Counted from the first letter of the stretch, positions 16,283 through 25,169 are shown. The stretch: DNA of 48,262 nucleotides from Candidatus Roizmanbacteria bacterium RIFCSPHIGHO2_02_FULL_37_13b (GCA_001789395.1 MFZK01000022.1:81152-129413); one strand, 5' to 3'. Notes: generated by a model not told the origin, from the letters alone. Numbers and translations: made by a program.

Positions 16283-17233
16283 TTAGAAGCTAGTTATAAA
16301 GAAGTCGGCAGGCAACTGTGGATAAGATTGGAATAATTTAATTTTTTTTGAGACGTTAGTTTGGGTCGTCGTCGCAGTGGAAATTATGGTTTTGCCTTGG
16401 GTCGGCCAATTTTCACTGCCGTCACCGGTTGAGTTTATCACTTGAAGTCTAATTCCAGTAAATTCGCTACTTGGCGCAATAAGTCTGATAAAAAGCAGAT
16501 GACTTGGCAGAGCGCTAAGATCAATAATATCATCATAGTTTATCTTGTCAGTGGTACCTTCAATTACTTGGGGATCGCAATTCTTCAACTCAATTACTTT
16601 TCGAGTGGATATTTTATTTTCTGTCGTCGTAGCATTGACAAAGGTCAATTCAAGTGCATGTTTTTTTGTTTCGGTGCAGAAACTTGCTTCATCGTCAATA
16701 TGTATTTTAAGATTTCCTGAAAATGGCTCATCGAAAACACCTTGAGAATCAGGATTTCCAGGATCGGCCGGGGTAAATCCGGAAAGATAAAATGTTAGCT
16801 GTTTATCCTTTTTAAGCTCCGGAGCCTTGTAGGATGGAGCATCAGTAGTTATAATTTCTGCTTGACCAGAAATGCCAGCATCTTCTCCAAGCACAGTACT
16901 TAAAGCAATAGATCCTGATTGAAGTTGAAGTGCCGCTTCGAGTCCGGCCTCAGCAGCTGCAAATGCACGTTTGGAATCTTCCTCGAGCTTTGAGACGCGA
17001 GTCTCTTGGGTTGTGACTTTGGAGACAGATAAGCCAATGGTTAAAAGCACGGTCGATATTAAAACTATGACCAAAAGTATTTGACCTGAAGCATCAAGTT
17101 GATTTTCAACTGGGGCAGATTCTGTCACGACTTTCCCTCCCGCCAGTGCTCGACTTTGTCTGCGCGCTGTCGGGAGGCCCTTCCAGTCGTGCCACCTGCT
17201 GTTTTTAAAGATGTTTTTGACTATTTGTATCAT
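16283..17233 (-). CDS. PilX-like type IV pilus minor pilin/assembly protein
   Basis: The protein (316 aa) has a prepilin-like hydrophobic helix GQILLVIVLISTVLLTIGLS (about 68-87) followed by an amphipathic segment with ETRVSKLEEDSKRAFAAAEAGLEAAL, the classic PilX/PilV continuation, and a beta-rich C-terminal half with Cys residues. The start at 17233 is chosen because its ATG overlaps the TGA of the upstream gene (ATGA), indicating coupling. Residues about 12-39 (SRWHDWKGLP onward) are encoded by a dispersed 76-bp palindromic repeat and precede the pilin helix, so an unusually long leader would have to be removed or the repeat disrupts export. Probably a surface pilus component. Confidence 0.7.
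   Translation of the reverse strand: MIQIVKNIFKNSRWHDWKGLPTARRQSRALAGGKVVTESAPVENQLDASGQILLVIVLISTVLLTIGLSVSKVTTQETRVSKLEEDSKRAFAAAEAGLEAALQLQSGSIALSTVLGEDAGISGQAEIITTDAPSYKAPELKKDKQLTFYLSGFTPADPGNPDSQGVFDEPFSGNLKIHIDDEASFCTETKKHALELTFVNATTTENKISTRKVIELKNCDPQVIEGTTDKINYDDIIDLSALPSHLLFIRLIAPSSEFTGIRLQVINSTGDGSENWPTQGKTIISTATTTQTNVSKKIKLFQSYPQLPADFFITSF
17125..17200. repeat. 76-bp palindromic repeat, copy 1 (inside the pilin gene)
   Basis: The arms CACGACT...AGTCGTG and CCTCCCG...CGGGAGG are inverted. A second 76-bp copy at 26925-27000 differs at under ten positions and covers the dprA 3' end. The first bases of the window (about 8-18, CGCCACCTGCT) match the outer end, so a third copy probably lies just to the left. 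Confidence 0.88.
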
Positions 17234-19284
17234 GGTGAAAGTTCTTCCCACTTATAATAAGGTTGAGACATCAAGCCTGCCAAATTTAAATCCAGAGTGA
17301 TATCTCGGACGAGGAAGATAGATGGCTTACTTGAGTCATCGGTCCGTTTTCTTTCTGCCAAAGGATCGATTGTATTCATTGATACCAGATTGCCCTTAAT
17401 TTTCAGTGGCCAATGCGACGGTTTTTCTCCACCTGTTGATAAATCAACACGATCGGCAATATAAAGTCCACCGATTTCCAAAACCGCATAGTTTACTGAC
17501 AAAGTGCCGGTGGTGATTATTGAGATGGATTTTGGTGATGTGCCGGGATCGGAGATGTTAAAATCAGCATTGATGTTGACATTCCCATCGACAATCAGAA
17601 CGTAAGGAATGCGAGTGGAATCTTCAAGAATATCAATAATTTTCTCTCCTTGGCTTTGGCCAAAACGATCGATGGTTAGGTCTCCGGTATAGACATTGAC
17701 CTTATTCTTTTGCAGTTGGCTAATCTCAGTAATATTGACAATCTTCTTTCTCGCTCTGACATAGTCTAAGAATTTTTGCGGAGTCAAATCAGCATCACTT
17801 TTTTGATAACTTGTTTTCTGCCACCTTCGATATGAAACCGGAGCACCATTTAAATTGATGGTATCTCCGGCAGCAGATACCACTCCCGCCTGATTAAGGT
17901 TAAAACAGCGGATATCCAAAGGGTTAGAAGTGTCACAAGCGGGTGTGGGAGACGGGACATCATCACCGTCATAGGCTGTAATTAAAACGGGAATTGGATT
18001 TTGAATGCTGTCATATTTATGAAACTGATCATCCCTTAATTTATACCAGGGAGTGGGATTAGGATCATTACCGCCTGGTTGACCACCCATACACGAGCAG
18101 GCCATAGTAATCCTTTTCGTGCAGGAAACACCAGCGCCAAGACCACCACTACAAATAATAGTGATATCATAAAAACCTCCATCTTGGAACTCATGCGTGA
18201 CAGGATTGCCACATTCAAGACCTCCCGATCCTTCATCAAAATCATAGCATGATAAACCTGTAGAGGAAAAGGTTATTTCACTGCCAATACAAGGGCAATC
18301 TGTTTCTTTAAGTTGCCCATCAGGCCCGGGGACATAGATCTTAAAATCACATTTTGCACAATCTGCTTCCTCACCGGGGACAGGTTGAGGTGGTTCACAA
18401 TCTGGGCAACAGACCGATTGACTGCAGGAGCAGGAGGAAGGCGGTGGGCCGGTGCTGCTTGCAGTAAAAGTATAAGAGCGGCAACTGGATCCATCAGCCC
18501 GATCAAGAGTGATTGGGTCCCCACCGAGCATACCGCAGCCATTACCACCTTCTCCAACAGGATTTCCATCCAATTCAAATCGATCGCATTTAAAACAGTC
18601 AGGATTTACATCAGGAGCGACAACAACCCGGCCGGGATTAGGATCGGTGTCCTGGCATAGTAAGCCGGTGCAGGGACAGCCTACACCCCTACAGGGACAA
18701 TTTGGATCATCTGGATCATAGCCTTCTGGTCCAGGCGTCGGACAAGAGGGTGGTTGACATATGCCGTCAATACAGCTAAACGAACTACAACATGGTTTGG
18801 TATCTGAGCATGCTATTTGACACTTAGCGCATACCGGCACACTGGTCGGGCAGAGAAGATAAGTCCCGGGGCCACCGGGATTTCCTCCGGCGGCACCGCC
18901 AGGACCTCCGCCACCGCCTTCGGGATTGGTAGGGATAATTCCTCCTGGTGTGACAGTGGGTTGAAAGAGAGTGGTCGGGTTAATACAAGTTGGTGTGGGC
19001 AAGGGAGTAGAGGTCGGGGTAGGAGAGGCAGGAATCGGTGTATCTGATGGAGTTTGGGTAGGTGCTTCTGTCGGTGGATCACCGGGATCACCAGGGAGAG
19101 AAGGGACTGGTGGTGGTTCGCCCGGCACATCTGACGGATTAGGATCACCCAGAGGTGGAGGTGCGCCTTCAGTCGGGATACCACCGGGTCCTTCGCCATC
19201 ACCGATGACACCGGCATAAATAGTAGTGCGTAAAAAAATGAAAATTGAACATATAGATAATAGAAGAATGACAAATCTTTTCAT
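17230..19284 (-). CDS. large exported Pro/Cys-rich surface protein of the pilin operon
   Basis: The protein (684 aa) begins with a signal peptide (MKRFVILLLSICSIFIFLRTT). Next come a Gly/Pro/Thr-rich low-complexity stretch (about 27-130) and a Cys-rich region with many paired Cys (CPCRG, CPCTG, CSCSQSVCCPDC; about 145-400). The C-terminal ~230 residues (with KVNVYTGDLTID, YVLIVDGNVNI) resemble a beta-solenoid. It ends YYKWEELSP. No catalytic motif is seen. It is translationally coupled to the PilX-like gene by ATGA, so a role as a pilus tip or surface adhesin is plausible. The Cys content implies disulfide bonds outside the cell. Confidence 0.6.
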   Translation of the reverse strand: MKRFVILLLSICSIFIFLRTTIYAGVIGDGEGPGGIPTEGAPPPLGDPNPSDVPGEPPPVPSLPGDPGDPPTEAPTQTPSDTPIPASPTPTSTPLPTPTCINPTTLFQPTVTPGGIIPTNPEGGGGGPGGAAGGNPGGPGTYLLCPTSVPVCAKCQIACSDTKPCCSSFSCIDGICQPPSCPTPGPEGYDPDDPNCPCRGVGCPCTGLLCQDTDPNPGRVVVAPDVNPDCFKCDRFELDGNPVGEGGNGCGMLGGDPITLDRADGSSCRSYTFTASSTGPPPSSCSCSQSVCCPDCEPPQPVPGEEADCAKCDFKIYVPGPDGQLKETDCPCIGSEITFSSTGLSCYDFDEGSGGLECGNPVTHEFQDGGFYDITIICSGGLGAGVSCTKRITMACSCMGGQPGGNDPNPTPWYKLRDDQFHKYDSIQNPIPVLITAYDGDDVPSPTPACDTSNPLDIRCFNLNQAGVVSAAGDTINLNGAPVSYRRWQKTSYQKSDADLTPQKFLDYVRARKKIVNITEISQLQKNKVNVYTGDLTIDRFGQSQGEKIIDILEDSTRIPYVLIVDGNVNINADFNISDPGTSPKSISIITTGTLSVNYAVLEIGGLYIADRVDLSTGGEKPSHWPLKIKGNLVSMNTIDPLAERKRTDDSSKPSIFLVRDITLDLNLAGLMSQPYYKWEELSP

Positions 19285-19306
19285 GTATTCAATATTTATA
19301 ATCCTG

Positions 19307-19381
19307 TCATGCTGAATTCATTTCAGCATCTCGCAACGAGCATAAGCGAGCGGAGATCCTGAAACAAGTTCAGGATGACAA
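19307..19381. repeat. double-hairpin repeat (TCATGCTGAA / TTCAGGATGACA family), intergenic copy
   Basis: Two adjacent palindromes, ATGCTGAA..TTCAGCAT and ATCCTGAA..TTCAGGAT, are separated by a short variable spacer. The same arrangement is found in frame inside rpiB (35625-35692). It fills most of the 210-bp gap between two surface-protein genes; the rest of the gap is AT-rich with no clear feature. Confidence 0.8.
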
Positions 19382-19494
19382 AATACAATTAGTTAAGTTA
19401 ATGATACGCAATTTGAAGAGTGAAAATCAAGAATGAAAGAATAATAAAATTGAGATTTATAGAAATTAATAGAGATTTTTTGAGATTATTTCGA

Positions 19495-21954
19495 TTATGC
19501 AGCTTTGGCTAGTTTTTCTTCATGTTCAGCTCTCTCTTGTCGTGCGAATCTCTGTTGTGCATCTCTTTGTCTTCCAGAATAGTTGTTTTTACCTCTATTT
19601 CGTCTGGCGCTGACTGTTTGACCTCCTCTTCGAACTCTTGAACTGTCCGGATTAATATAATTTGCCATCTGATGTTCATCATAGTCCACACGATCAAGTG
19701 GTGTGGCAAATCCATTTTCATGCTCTAGTTGAAGGCGTCTTAACTGCAACTGAAGTTGTGATCGTTGTTCTGGAGAAAGATTCGGACTTTGCAATCTTCT
19801 TGTCACTTCTCTTTGATTTAAGAAATTCATCATTTGCTCTCGGAATACCGGGTGAGACAGATAAGGAATTACTACATCCGGCAGATTACTGCCATCAACA
19901 GTAACGTCATTGTTTACATTATCATATGCCAGCTGCAATACCGATTCCATAATATTAGCTAGAACGACAGGCTTTTTACTTTCGGGGATGGCATTCCACT
20001 GACCTGGACCGGCACCAACCGGAATTCCAATTTCAACAGCTATTTCATCAATATTATCTACCTTTGTTGTTAGATCGGTAATGGCTTTTTGTGCGTCTTT
20101 TATGACATCGGGTTTTCCAGAAGGTGGATTGATAAAATCCTCAGGATTAAATTCTCCGGCAATGGTCAGAGATTGTCTGAACTGATATGGATGACCGTCA
20201 GCGGTCAGAAGCGGCGCACCGCCTTCCTCAGTAAAGGTATATCTTTGTTGTTTTTTAAGCTCGGTAAATACCCTATCTCTTCTGTCATCTAAGTTTCTGT
20301 AGCGACTGAACATGTAATCAATACGCTGTCCGACACGCTTCGCGCCTGCTCTCAGAGCATTTTGAAATCCTCGATGGACAAAGTCTTCACCGGGAAATTT
20401 CTCTACCCAGGCAGATACACCTGGTCCTTCAGTTGAATAGGGATAGATGCTATTGAAAACTACAATTAATAATTTTTGTTGTTCTTCCTCAGTCAATCCT
20501 TCAGAACCAAATATGAATGCATCGGTAGCACGACGGTCAAATTCTGCTCTTAAATCATCATCAGATTCATTTTCCCATGTCCTAGGCAATTCAGCATTAA
20601 TATGAGCGTCATAGATAGTAGGAGACAGACCATGCATCCTTTGCCATTGTTTAATAAGTCTAAGCTCGGTTAGCTCAGAGTGTTGAATTCCGTAGGCTGC
20701 TTTATTACCTGCAGGATAGAGACCAGTTCCGTCACCACGGGTTATTCTTGATAGCGAAGCGCCATTAAAATTTAAAAGTGCTTTTACATAATCAGGATTG
20801 GTAAAATTATGACCGCGTAAACGTCCATAGGTCACATTCTCCAGATCAGGACTTAAGTAGGGCGTCACACCTTCTCTTTCAAAAGCTCTATAGAGTTCTG
20901 TATCGATGGTCAACGGTTGATTTTCTGATGCGAAATCAAAACCAGCTCTCATCCCTGTAGACCCCGGTGTTTGCGTGCTGCCAGCGATCATTCCTGGTAA
21001 GCTTAAATCAGACGCTCCTGGTCTTAGAGCGATTTGTTGTGAAATACGAGCGTCTCCATTGATAAAGGTAAGGTGGAGCATCTGTTCATTATCAATCCAA
21101 TACTCAAATTGGCCGTTAAGATTGTCTGTTTGTAAAAGAAGGATTCTTTCTTCCCAATCACCACCACCCACTGAAATCCGAACGTCTGTATTTAGATTCC
21201 AACCGGTAGCAAGATAAAAACTTTGATCAGTAGGATCATATTGAACACACCCGGTTCCAAATGGAGTATGAAGGCGGACTTCATAGGGAACAGGAGAAGA
21301 ACCTGCGGCTTCAAAATCAATCAATCTTGGTTTGATTGTTCCGTTTTTTAGACCAAATTCTCCATCCGCTACTTGCAGAATCTCCGGGATTAATGTTTCA
21401 GTGCGACCCCCGTTAGCTCGGGCTATCTCAGACTCCGGCAAAGCAGCAGTAAGATATGCTCCTTCGGGTATGACAGAGGCTTCTTTAGTGGCGGTTGCAG
21501 TCGGCTCTACATGTGTCGGGGAAGATGGAGGAGATGGTGGTGGTTTGTCAGTCGGTCGAAGTGGTGTCGGTGTTCTGGTAGGTGGAGCACCGGTTCCAGC
21601 AGATTCAGGCTCTGCATTGTTTAAACCTAAAGGAAGATAACTTACATTTGGTCTGTTGCTACTGGCACTGACAGTACCTTCCGTAGTAGGAGTCATTTGT
21701 GCTGTCGGGAAAGGAGTTCCAGTGCCAGGACCAGGACCTGATTGAGCTTGGACATGAATAGGGCCTTGGTCTTGTGCAAAAGCCAAAGTAGCAGCTAAAG
21801 CCACAGTTCCTAAAGAAGCAGCAATTCTTCCTTTATAACGGCGAGCTGTATCCAATAAATCATGACCAAATCCAGGAACTCCCGCTTGTTCTCCCATCGG
21901 GTCTGCTACTATATCCGGTTGTGGTCTAGCTTGTTCTGCCATATCTGGATCCAT
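19495..21954 (-). CDS. large membrane-anchored surface protein with Thr/Pro stalk
   Basis: The protein (819 aa from the ATG at 21954; TTG at 21960 is also in frame) has a polar N-terminus of ~45 residues, one hydrophobic span (about 47-62), and a Ser/Thr/Pro-rich stalk (about 65-160). A beta-rich domain follows (about 170-340), then a long mostly helical region, and a Gln/Arg-rich basic end. The segment KAAYGIQHSELTELRLIKQW resembles the lysozyme-like/SLT-type folds only loosely, and no catalytic pair can be assigned. Likely displayed on the cell surface. It is the first gene of the surface block reading toward 16.3 kb, separated from the next gene by a repeat. Confidence 0.55.
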   Translation of the reverse strand: MDPDMAEQARPQPDIVADPMGEQAGVPGFGHDLLDTARRYKGRIAASLGTVALAATLAFAQDQGPIHVQAQSGPGPGTGTPFPTAQMTPTTEGTVSASSNRPNVSYLPLGLNNAEPESAGTGAPPTRTPTPLRPTDKPPPSPPSSPTHVEPTATATKEASVIPEGAYLTAALPESEIARANGGRTETLIPEILQVADGEFGLKNGTIKPRLIDFEAAGSSPVPYEVRLHTPFGTGCVQYDPTDQSFYLATGWNLNTDVRISVGGGDWEERILLLQTDNLNGQFEYWIDNEQMLHLTFINGDARISQQIALRPGASDLSLPGMIAGSTQTPGSTGMRAGFDFASENQPLTIDTELYRAFEREGVTPYLSPDLENVTYGRLRGHNFTNPDYVKALLNFNGASLSRITRGDGTGLYPAGNKAAYGIQHSELTELRLIKQWQRMHGLSPTIYDAHINAELPRTWENESDDDLRAEFDRRATDAFIFGSEGLTEEEQQKLLIVVFNSIYPYSTEGPGVSAWVEKFPGEDFVHRGFQNALRAGAKRVGQRIDYMFSRYRNLDDRRDRVFTELKKQQRYTFTEEGGAPLLTADGHPYQFRQSLTIAGEFNPEDFINPPSGKPDVIKDAQKAITDLTTKVDNIDEIAVEIGIPVGAGPGQWNAIPESKKPVVLANIMESVLQLAYDNVNNDVTVDGSNLPDVVIPYLSHPVFREQMMNFLNQREVTRRLQSPNLSPEQRSQLQLQLRRLQLEHENGFATPLDRVDYDEHQMANYINPDSSRVRRGGQTVSARRNRGKNNYSGRQRDAQQRFARQERAEHEEKLAKAA

Positions 21955-21994
21955 AATCAATTATTAAGAGTTTTATGTTATTTATTATATAAAA

Positions 21995-22078
21995 TTGATG
22001 AGATCCCTCGACTCCGCTCGGGATGACCCCACTTCGCTCTACGAGCTTCGCGGGGCAGGCAGGGCTCGGGATGGCACA
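21995..22078. repeat. GC-rich palindromic repeat block in an intergenic gap
   Basis: The 200-bp gap before the surface protein gene holds a GC-rich stretch in AT-rich surroundings. It reads GAGATCCCTCGACTCCGCTC followed by ...GCTCGGGATG, with an internal CTTCGC/GCGGGGCAGGCAGG segment. This is related in style to the in-gene repeats of argS and tatD. The remainder of the gap (22079-22163) has no recognisable feature. Confidence 0.6.
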
Positions 22079-22163
22079 TTTCATATCCTATAGAATAAAG
22101 TATACCTTTTCAATAAATTCAAGTCAAGTAGATTTTTTACAAGAGCGTTGAGCGTTATTCAAA

Positions 22164-22430
22164 CTAAATCGATTGTAATAGATATGGTTCTTTCTGCTTA
22201 CCAAAGACTTTATTAATTTTTTCGGCAATATTTAATTCGCTGGGGAATATTCCAATAACTTCAAGGCTGATTGGACGACCTTGTTTATCCTTAATAATTA
22301 CGTCGTTTCGGTAAGGGGAATCAACATCCTCGGAAGAAAATGCCAGTTTAGGATCATCCCACCAAATATTGAACGAATTTGCGATAGGGTCAAGATAAAT
22401 CTTTATTTTTTTACTTTTTGCTTTTGCCAT
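22164..22430 (-). CDS. DUF2283-like small protein, putative antitoxin
   Basis: The 88-aa protein has an early YLDPIANSFNIWW strand and a later DVIIKDKQGRPISLEVIG segment, the pattern of DUF2283 proteins that often sit beside small BECR-fold toxins. It overlaps the upstream gene by 28 bp and has a good Shine-Dalgarno sequence (AAGGAG, 7 nt before the ATG), as expected for the second gene of a coupled pair. The antitoxin role is inferred from pairing. It may instead be an independent small protein. Confidence 0.6.
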   Translation of the reverse strand: MAKAKSKKIKIYLDPIANSFNIWWDDPKLAFSSEDVDSPYRNDVIIKDKQGRPISLEVIGIFPSELNIAEKINKVFGKQKEPYLLQSI

Positions 22431-22753
22431 ATCGATTCTCCTTTCTTTTTATATTTATATGTTTGATATGTTGTGACTAAAAATCCTTCACCATTTAACA
22501 CTTTAACGACTACTACTAGTATAGCATTTTTGTTAATCTTTTTCACGAAAACAAGGACAGTCGTATCTGTAACGCTTTTTCTTATTTCTTCAGGACAAAT
22601 TAAGGTTTTTTTAACTTCACTTATTCCAAGTTTAAATTCAGTATGTTTGATTTCCTTAATTTTTTTCCAGTAAGTTTTTGTTGTTCTGATCTTTCTACCT
22701 AATACATCGGTAACTTCAAATAAGACACCGGTTTTATTAATTGTCTTCTTCAT
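22403..22753 (-). CDS. small BECR-fold-like protein, putative toxin nuclease
   Basis: The 116-aa basic protein has the arrangement of PBECR/phage Barnase-EndoU-ColicinE5/D-RelE-like families. A conserved His in IKHTEF (about 36) is followed by strands TTVLVFVKK and ILVVVVKVLNGEGFLVTTYQTYKYKKKG. The final strand with T-x-Y-x-T resembles RelE-superfamily ends. It is first in a two-gene unit with the DUF2283-like protein. A minus-strand TAAAAT (22765-22760) ends 6 nt before the ATG. The toxin assignment is tentative. Confidence 0.55.
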   Translation of the reverse strand: MKKTINKTGVLFEVTDVLGRKIRTTKTYWKKIKEIKHTEFKLGISEVKKTLICPEEIRKSVTDTTVLVFVKKINKNAILVVVVKVLNGEGFLVTTYQTYKYKKKGESIWQKQKVKK

Positions 22754-22793
22754 GCTTTTATTTTAGCAAATATGTTAATTTATAAGGAAATCA

Positions 22794-22839
22794 ACCCCCG
22801 AGGTTCCTATCACATTGATTAATGTCTAACCTCGGGGGT
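22794..22839. repeat. dispersed palindromic repeat, copy 2 (CCCCCGAGGTT family)
   Basis: This 46-bp copy has the same 12-bp arms as 2634-2680 and a nearly identical loop (one indel, a few substitutions). It lies about 28 bp upstream of the -10 box of the putative toxin gene. The adjacent stretch 22840-23046 shows no gene or clear structure. Confidence 0.85.
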
Positions 22840-23046
22840 TAAGGATGCGAGGTAGATTTTAGTCTAAACGAAAGGAATTAAGTCTGTTCCAACGATTCTT
22901 GCGACAGAAGATCAACAATCAAAACATGATATGGTTAACATAGATAATTGAATGACTTATATATTGACGATATAAGATCATATAAGAGTAAGTAAGCAGT
23001 AAATATATTTTGGCACATTAGGCCATTGAGGCTAAATAATCCTTGT

Positions 23047-23568
23047 TTACTTTATAGAGATTTTAAGATTGATTAAATTATTATTCCAGTCTTTTTTTAG
23101 ATCCATACTCTCTTCAATCATCACTGCATCATTTGTCTTAATTTCTTCAGGTTTAATCGGCTTGCCTAATTTATCGACCATAGCGACTTTGGTCTTCATC
23201 TCTGTTTCGTTGTAATAAAAAGTATTGGATTCACCTTTTTCATTGACGATTTTTAAAGCAAATTTATATTGGAAATCATTAGCCCAGGGAAGTCTACCAC
23301 CTTTGGTGTTAACCTCAACTACTTTACCGTCATAGGTGTTTATAAGAGTCGATCGCGTCAAAATTCCCTTCTTCAATTTTTTTAGCGAGTCAATCACTTG
23401 ATTGTCTAATGCTTGGCTTGACGCGCTTTCAGAGGGAGTCGGTGAAAGCACAAGTTGTGGGACAAATTGTGTTTGTTGGCGTTTTTTAATATAAAGACCG
23501 CCTAAAAAAATTACGGTAATGATGACGACTGCATTAACCGCGATCAGAATTTTATTAATGTTACTCAT
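23047..23568 (-). CDS. single-span extracytoplasmic protein, unknown function
   Basis: The protein (173 aa) has a short N-terminus, one membrane span (about 7-27), a Ser/Pro-rich linker (about 36-55) and a soluble domain with the segments NTYDGKVVEVNTKGG and KFALKIVNEKG, probably beta-rich. No family is recognised. A minus-strand TATAAT (23581-23576) lies 7 nt before the ATG and contains the TAA stop of the preceding gene, so the gene seems to have its own leaderless promoter despite lying 8 bp behind another gene. Confidence 0.6.
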   Translation of the reverse strand: MSNINKILIAVNAVVIITVIFLGGLYIKKRQQTQFVPQLVLSPTPSESASSQALDNQVIDSLKKLKKGILTRSTLINTYDGKVVEVNTKGGRLPWANDFQYKFALKIVNEKGESNTFYYNETEMKTKVAMVDKLGKPIKPEEIKTNDAVMIEESMDLKKDWNNNLINLKISIK

Positions 23569-23576
23569 ATTTCAAA

Positions 23577-24272
23577 TTATAGCACTAGTCCCAGGCCGAC
23601 GATAGTGACGGCGGCAATTATCAATATTAATGATGGCAGCAGATTACCTGAAGGCGGTGGCGTCGGTGTGATCGTCTTTTGGGCGACAACCACAGTAGTA
23701 GCAGGTTGGCTCGTCACAACAATGCTAACTTCAGTAGGAGTCGGAGTCTTTGATGGTTCGTTGGGTTTTAGAGTTGGCACCGGTGTCGACGTTGGGCCCG
23801 GAGTGACGCTTGGCAGAATTTTAGTTGGCGTCGGCTGAGGAGTGGTGGGCTCCGGAGTCGCAGTCGGTTGGATTTGACCACTACAAGTATTAGTAGCTTC
23901 TTTTGCCGGACCCTCACCACATTCATTTACAACTACTACTTTACAGCTGTATTTATGGTTGACCTGCGGAGTGAAAGTGACTTTATTATCAGCAGTTTGA
24001 CCAGTCTTTACAGTTTTCCCTGTGGTTTGATCGGTAATGGTATATTCAAAAGTTACGTCACCTTTATCCCCATACTGCCAGGTACAGCTTGCGCCATCTG
24101 AAGGGCACATGCTTTCCGGCTCAGCTGCTTTATCAGTTGTAGTCTGGGGTTCATTCATATTGTTTAAGCTGATAAACAAAAATCCGGCAAGAATACCAGT
24201 CAGTAAAATAGCCACAGTCAAAAGCATTGTCACTTTGAGTCGGTTATTTGTTTGAGCACGGACTACAACCAT
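23577..24272 (-). CDS. surface protein with Ig-like domain and Thr/Pro stalk, two spans
   Basis: The 231-aa protein has a hydrophobic segment near the N-terminus (about 15-35), a small Cys-containing beta domain (about 50-130; CTWQYGDKGDVTFEYTITD resembles Ig/FN3 strands), a Thr/Pro stalk (about 135-205) and a C-terminal hydrophobic segment (about 209-231). This is the pattern of a surface protein tethered at both ends or carrying a terminal sorting helix. No sortase motif is visible. It is flanked by two other single-span surface proteins transcribed the same way. Confidence 0.6.
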   Translation of the reverse strand: MVVVRAQTNNRLKVTMLLTVAILLTGILAGFLFISLNNMNEPQTTTDKAAEPESMCPSDGASCTWQYGDKGDVTFEYTITDQTTGKTVKTGQTADNKVTFTPQVNHKYSCKVVVVNECGEGPAKEATNTCSGQIQPTATPEPTTPQPTPTKILPSVTPGPTSTPVPTLKPNEPSKTPTPTEVSIVVTSQPATTVVVAQKTITPTPPPSGNLLPSLILIIAAVTIVGLGLVL

Positions 24273-24282
24273 ATTCTTGTTA

Positions 24283-24948
24283 TTACTGACACAATGGGCA
24301 AATAATTTGTAAATTACTGACTGCAGATGGGACAGGGCAACTCGTCGTTGGCGACGGAACTACTACTTTAGTTGGTGTTGGCACAGTTACTGTCGGTACA
24401 AATGGCGTCGGTGTTGGCAGTGGTTTAAGAGTCAACGTCGGTAGTGGAGGAGAGGTAGGTGGTATTGGTGTCGATGTCGGTGGAGGCGGAGCGGTCGGCG
24501 GTGGTTGAGTTGGAGGACTATCACAAGGGACCCATTGGCCGCCAACATATCTAAGCATTTTTAAACCGTCAGGATAACGACATTCCCAGCAAGATCCAGT
24601 CGCACAAGGACTGCCCTTTGGCTTACACTTTCCATCTTCCGGAGCGGTGCAGCCTGGAGTCCCGGTAAAAGGCGGACAGCAACCAGGTTGACAAGGGAGT
24701 GGTGGTTGTACTTCCATATTGCAATTTCCTGCAAGTTCGCTTTCACTTTGGGCTTTGGTTAAGGATTTTTGAGTTCGACTAATTGCAAAGACAATAACAC
24801 CTAAGACTATTGCCAAAATTACAATAATTAAAATAAGTAATTTTTTTTTATTATCGACGGGTAATCTGGCTGATTTAATAGCGCTATTTTGATTTAGGTT
24901 TGATGGAAGTGGACTACTGTTTGGAACTTGGGGTGGTTGATTCTCCAT
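24283..24948 (-). CDS. single-span Cys-rich surface protein with Pro/Thr stalk
   Basis: The 221-aa protein has a polar N-terminus, one membrane span (about 36-57), then a Cys-rich domain (CQPGCCPPF, CATGSCWECRYPDG; about 75-145) and a Pro/Thr-rich stalk ending with another Cys pair. The Cys spacing resembles the Cys-rich section of the 684-aa protein at 17230-19284, so the two may share a surface structure. No catalytic motif is visible. It is the first gene of a three-gene minus-strand group with 23577-24272 and 23047-23568. Confidence 0.6.
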   Translation of the reverse strand: MENQPPQVPNSSPLPSNLNQNSAIKSARLPVDNKKKLLILIIVILAIVLGVIVFAISRTQKSLTKAQSESELAGNCNMEVQPPLPCQPGCCPPFTGTPGCTAPEDGKCKPKGSPCATGSCWECRYPDGLKMLRYVGGQWVPCDSPPTQPPPTAPPPPTSTPIPPTSPPLPTLTLKPLPTPTPFVPTVTVPTPTKVVVPSPTTSCPVPSAVSNLQIICPLCQ

Positions 24949-25008
24949 AATTAATTCGTGTTAATAATTATTGTTGCAGACAGAGAGGAGAAAATCAATA
25001 GTTTCACA

Positions 25009-25153
25009 CTTTTAATTTTTTTATGCTTTAGTGCTTCGACATAAACAAGCCGTATCTCGTTTTCTTGAGGGAACCCACCACATTCGTGCTTACCCTCTTC
25101 AAAAACGTCGTACGGTTTGTATTATTTCTTCGCTTAGCAAAAAAAATTAAAAG
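25009..25153 (-). ncRNA. candidate structured RNA element, copy A (unknown class)
   Basis: The 145-bp gap sequence folds end to end. Outer helix: CTTTTAATTTTTTT with AAAAAAATTAAAAG. Then GCCGTA/TACGGT, CGTTTT/AAAACG, GAGGG/CCCTC, and a tip CAC-ATTC-GTG. A second element at 34508-34657 keeps every helix while changing the bases. The minus strand is suggested because both copies begin 9-16 bp after the stop codon of a minus-strand gene, as a 3'-UTR or separate transcript would. The fold is nearly symmetric, so the strand is not certain. No known riboswitch or RNA family was recognised. Confidence 0.6.
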
Positions 25154-25169
25154 CTGTTTTTTAGTTATT

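Noticed and set aside
18313-18660. Open frames on both strands within the Gly/Pro/Cys-rich surface protein gene
   Set aside because: They arise from GC-rich low-complexity coding sequence in shifted frames; only the 684-aa frame has a signal peptide and coupling to the next gene.
25043-25120. AGCCGTAT...CGTACGGTTT in element A looks like group II intron domain V
   Set aside because: Copy B has CTGTA/TACAG at the same helix without the AGC triad, no bulge or GNRA-type tip matches domain V, and no reverse transcriptase is near.
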